In this document: piece by piece, positions 63,373 through 64,000 of the stretch
How positions within the stretch are numbered: position 1 is the first letter of the stretch
Layout of the letters: every line of letters begins with the position of its first letter
NCBI GenBank assembly: GCA_013388735.1
Contig: JACAES010000102.1
Location: forward strand, 1-64,000
Source of the DNA: Chloroflexota bacterium
Lineage (GTDB): Bacteria; Chloroflexota; Anaerolineae; Aggregatilineales; Phototrophicaceae
Direction: 5' to 3'
Length of the DNA: 64,000 bases
Notes under the pieces: model-generated
Database searches by the model: none
What the model saw: only the letters and a program-made list of their open reading frames with translations
Told to the model about the DNA's origin: nothing
Made by a program: the position numbers and the translations under genes

Positions 63373-64000
63373 ATGACGACCGTTTATGTCACACACCCCC
63401 GTTATGTCGAACACGATCTGCCGGGACATCCCGAACATGCCGGGCGCATCCGCGCCATCTGGCAGCAGCTTGATACAACCGGCCTGAGCAACCGCCTGGG
63501 CCGCCTGGAAGCCCAGCCGGTGGCCGAAGAATGGGTCGCCGCCGTCCATACCCGCCCCTATTTAGACCTGCTCAATAAAGTCGAGCGTATTCAGGATCAG
63601 GTCATCCACCTGAACCCGGATACCTACGTTGGGCCGAACGGTTACACCATTGCGCGGCTTTCAGCCGGCGGCGTGGTGATGGCCGTCGAAGCCGTCCTGA
63701 GCGGCAAAGCGCACAATGGCCTGGCCGCCGTTCGCCCGCCAGGACATCATGCCATGCCGGGTTACAGCATGGGCTTCTGCCTGCTGGGCAACGTCCCCAT
63801 CGCGGCACATTACGCCCGGCAGGTACACGGCATCCGGCGGCTGATGATCGTGGATTTCGACGTGCATCATGGCAACGGCACCGAAGCCATGTTTTACGAC
63901 GACGACGGCGTGCTGTTCGTCTCCACCCACCAGTACCCCTTTTACCCCGGCACGGGCGCTGCCGACGATACGGGCCGGGGCCGGGGTAAGGGTTTTACCA
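63373..64000 (+). CDS. Histone deacetylase superfamily protein (3' end beyond window)
   Basis: Partial gene; 209 residues are visible. It opens MTTVYVTHPRYVEHDLPGHP and continues HAGRIRAIWQQL, AAVHTRPYLDLL and AVRPPGHHAMPGYSMGFCLL. VDFDVHHGNGTEAMFYDD then supplies zinc ligands and the His-Asp relay. LFVSTHQYPFYPGTGAADD continues toward the right edge. The bacterial members remove acyl groups from polyamines, acetoin-related products or proteins. The substrate cannot be read here. Confidence 0.92.
   Translation, partial: MTTVYVTHPRYVEHDLPGHPEHAGRIRAIWQQLDTTGLSNRLGRLEAQPVAEEWVAAVHTRPYLDLLNKVERIQDQVIHLNPDTYVGPNGYTIARLSAGGVVMAVEAVLSGKAHNGLAAVRPPGHHAMPGYSMGFCLLGNVPIAAHYARQVHGIRRLMIVDFDVHHGNGTEAMFYDDDGVLFVSTHQYPFYPGTGAADDTGRGRGKGFT

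Overview
The window is about 64 kb of GC-rich (roughly 62-65 % by eye) bacterial chromosome. The gene set suggests a Chloroflexota lineage, probably Anaerolineae-like. The clues are Thr/Pro-rich linkers next to bacterial SH3 domains, several TTG/GTG starts with good Shine-Dalgarno sites, a heme-A/cytochrome cluster, O-antigen-ligase and LCP-type envelope genes, and a T-box ahead of trp genes. The taxon is an inference from content; no rRNA is present.

Layout. 0-11 kb: envelope genes (SH3 protein with a tandem repeat, lipoprotein, O-antigen-ligase/TPR protein, anchored glycoside hydrolase, solute-binding protein, ParA, two GT4 transferases, a GT9 transferase) and a tRNA-Arg(CCG). 10.7-16.2 kb: PPK2, RqcH, cytochrome c, ctaB, ctaA and a small membrane protein. 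16.2-22.9 kb: orphan histidine kinase with a BtuF-like protein, purA, an unknown, M20 amidohydrolase, PIG-L deacetylase and a PSP1 protein. 23.1-25.8 kb: lysC and glnA, convergent.

25.9-46.2 kb, all on the minus strand: one aromatic amino-acid supercluster. Read in the direction of transcription, a tryptophan-type T-box precedes trpE, a phosphatase-like gene, trpG, trpD, trpC, trpF, a Nudix gene, an AT-richer PUA/EVE-like gene, trpB, a Nudix-GNAT fusion, a GT/phosphatase fusion and trpA. A second leader follows, with a Tyr/Phe-rich reading frame, mutually exclusive hairpins and a terminator. It precedes aroH, aroF, tyrA, aroA, a zinc-finger gene, aroE, aroC, aroK, aroB, a zinc-ribbon gene and aroQ. 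This encodes the whole shikimate pathway, all of tryptophan synthesis and the chorismate-to-tyrosine branch entry; no prephenate dehydratase (pheA) is seen.

46.2-64 kb: Uma2 nuclease, PolX, SH3 protein, ligA, an rRNA methyltransferase flanked by related palindromic repeats, a tyrosine-recombinase-like protein that has lost its catalytic residues, a lipoate/biotin ligase-family protein, an LCP protein, a probable 6S RNA, aspS, membrane proteins, a GT-C transferase, a LysM protein, an AAA ATPase and the start of a histone-deacetylase-family gene. The most interesting items are the aromatic-peptide attenuator paired with a Trp T-box in one supercluster, the 6S RNA candidate, the catalytically dead recombinase, and the phosphatase-like protein with Pro in place of its nucleophilic His.
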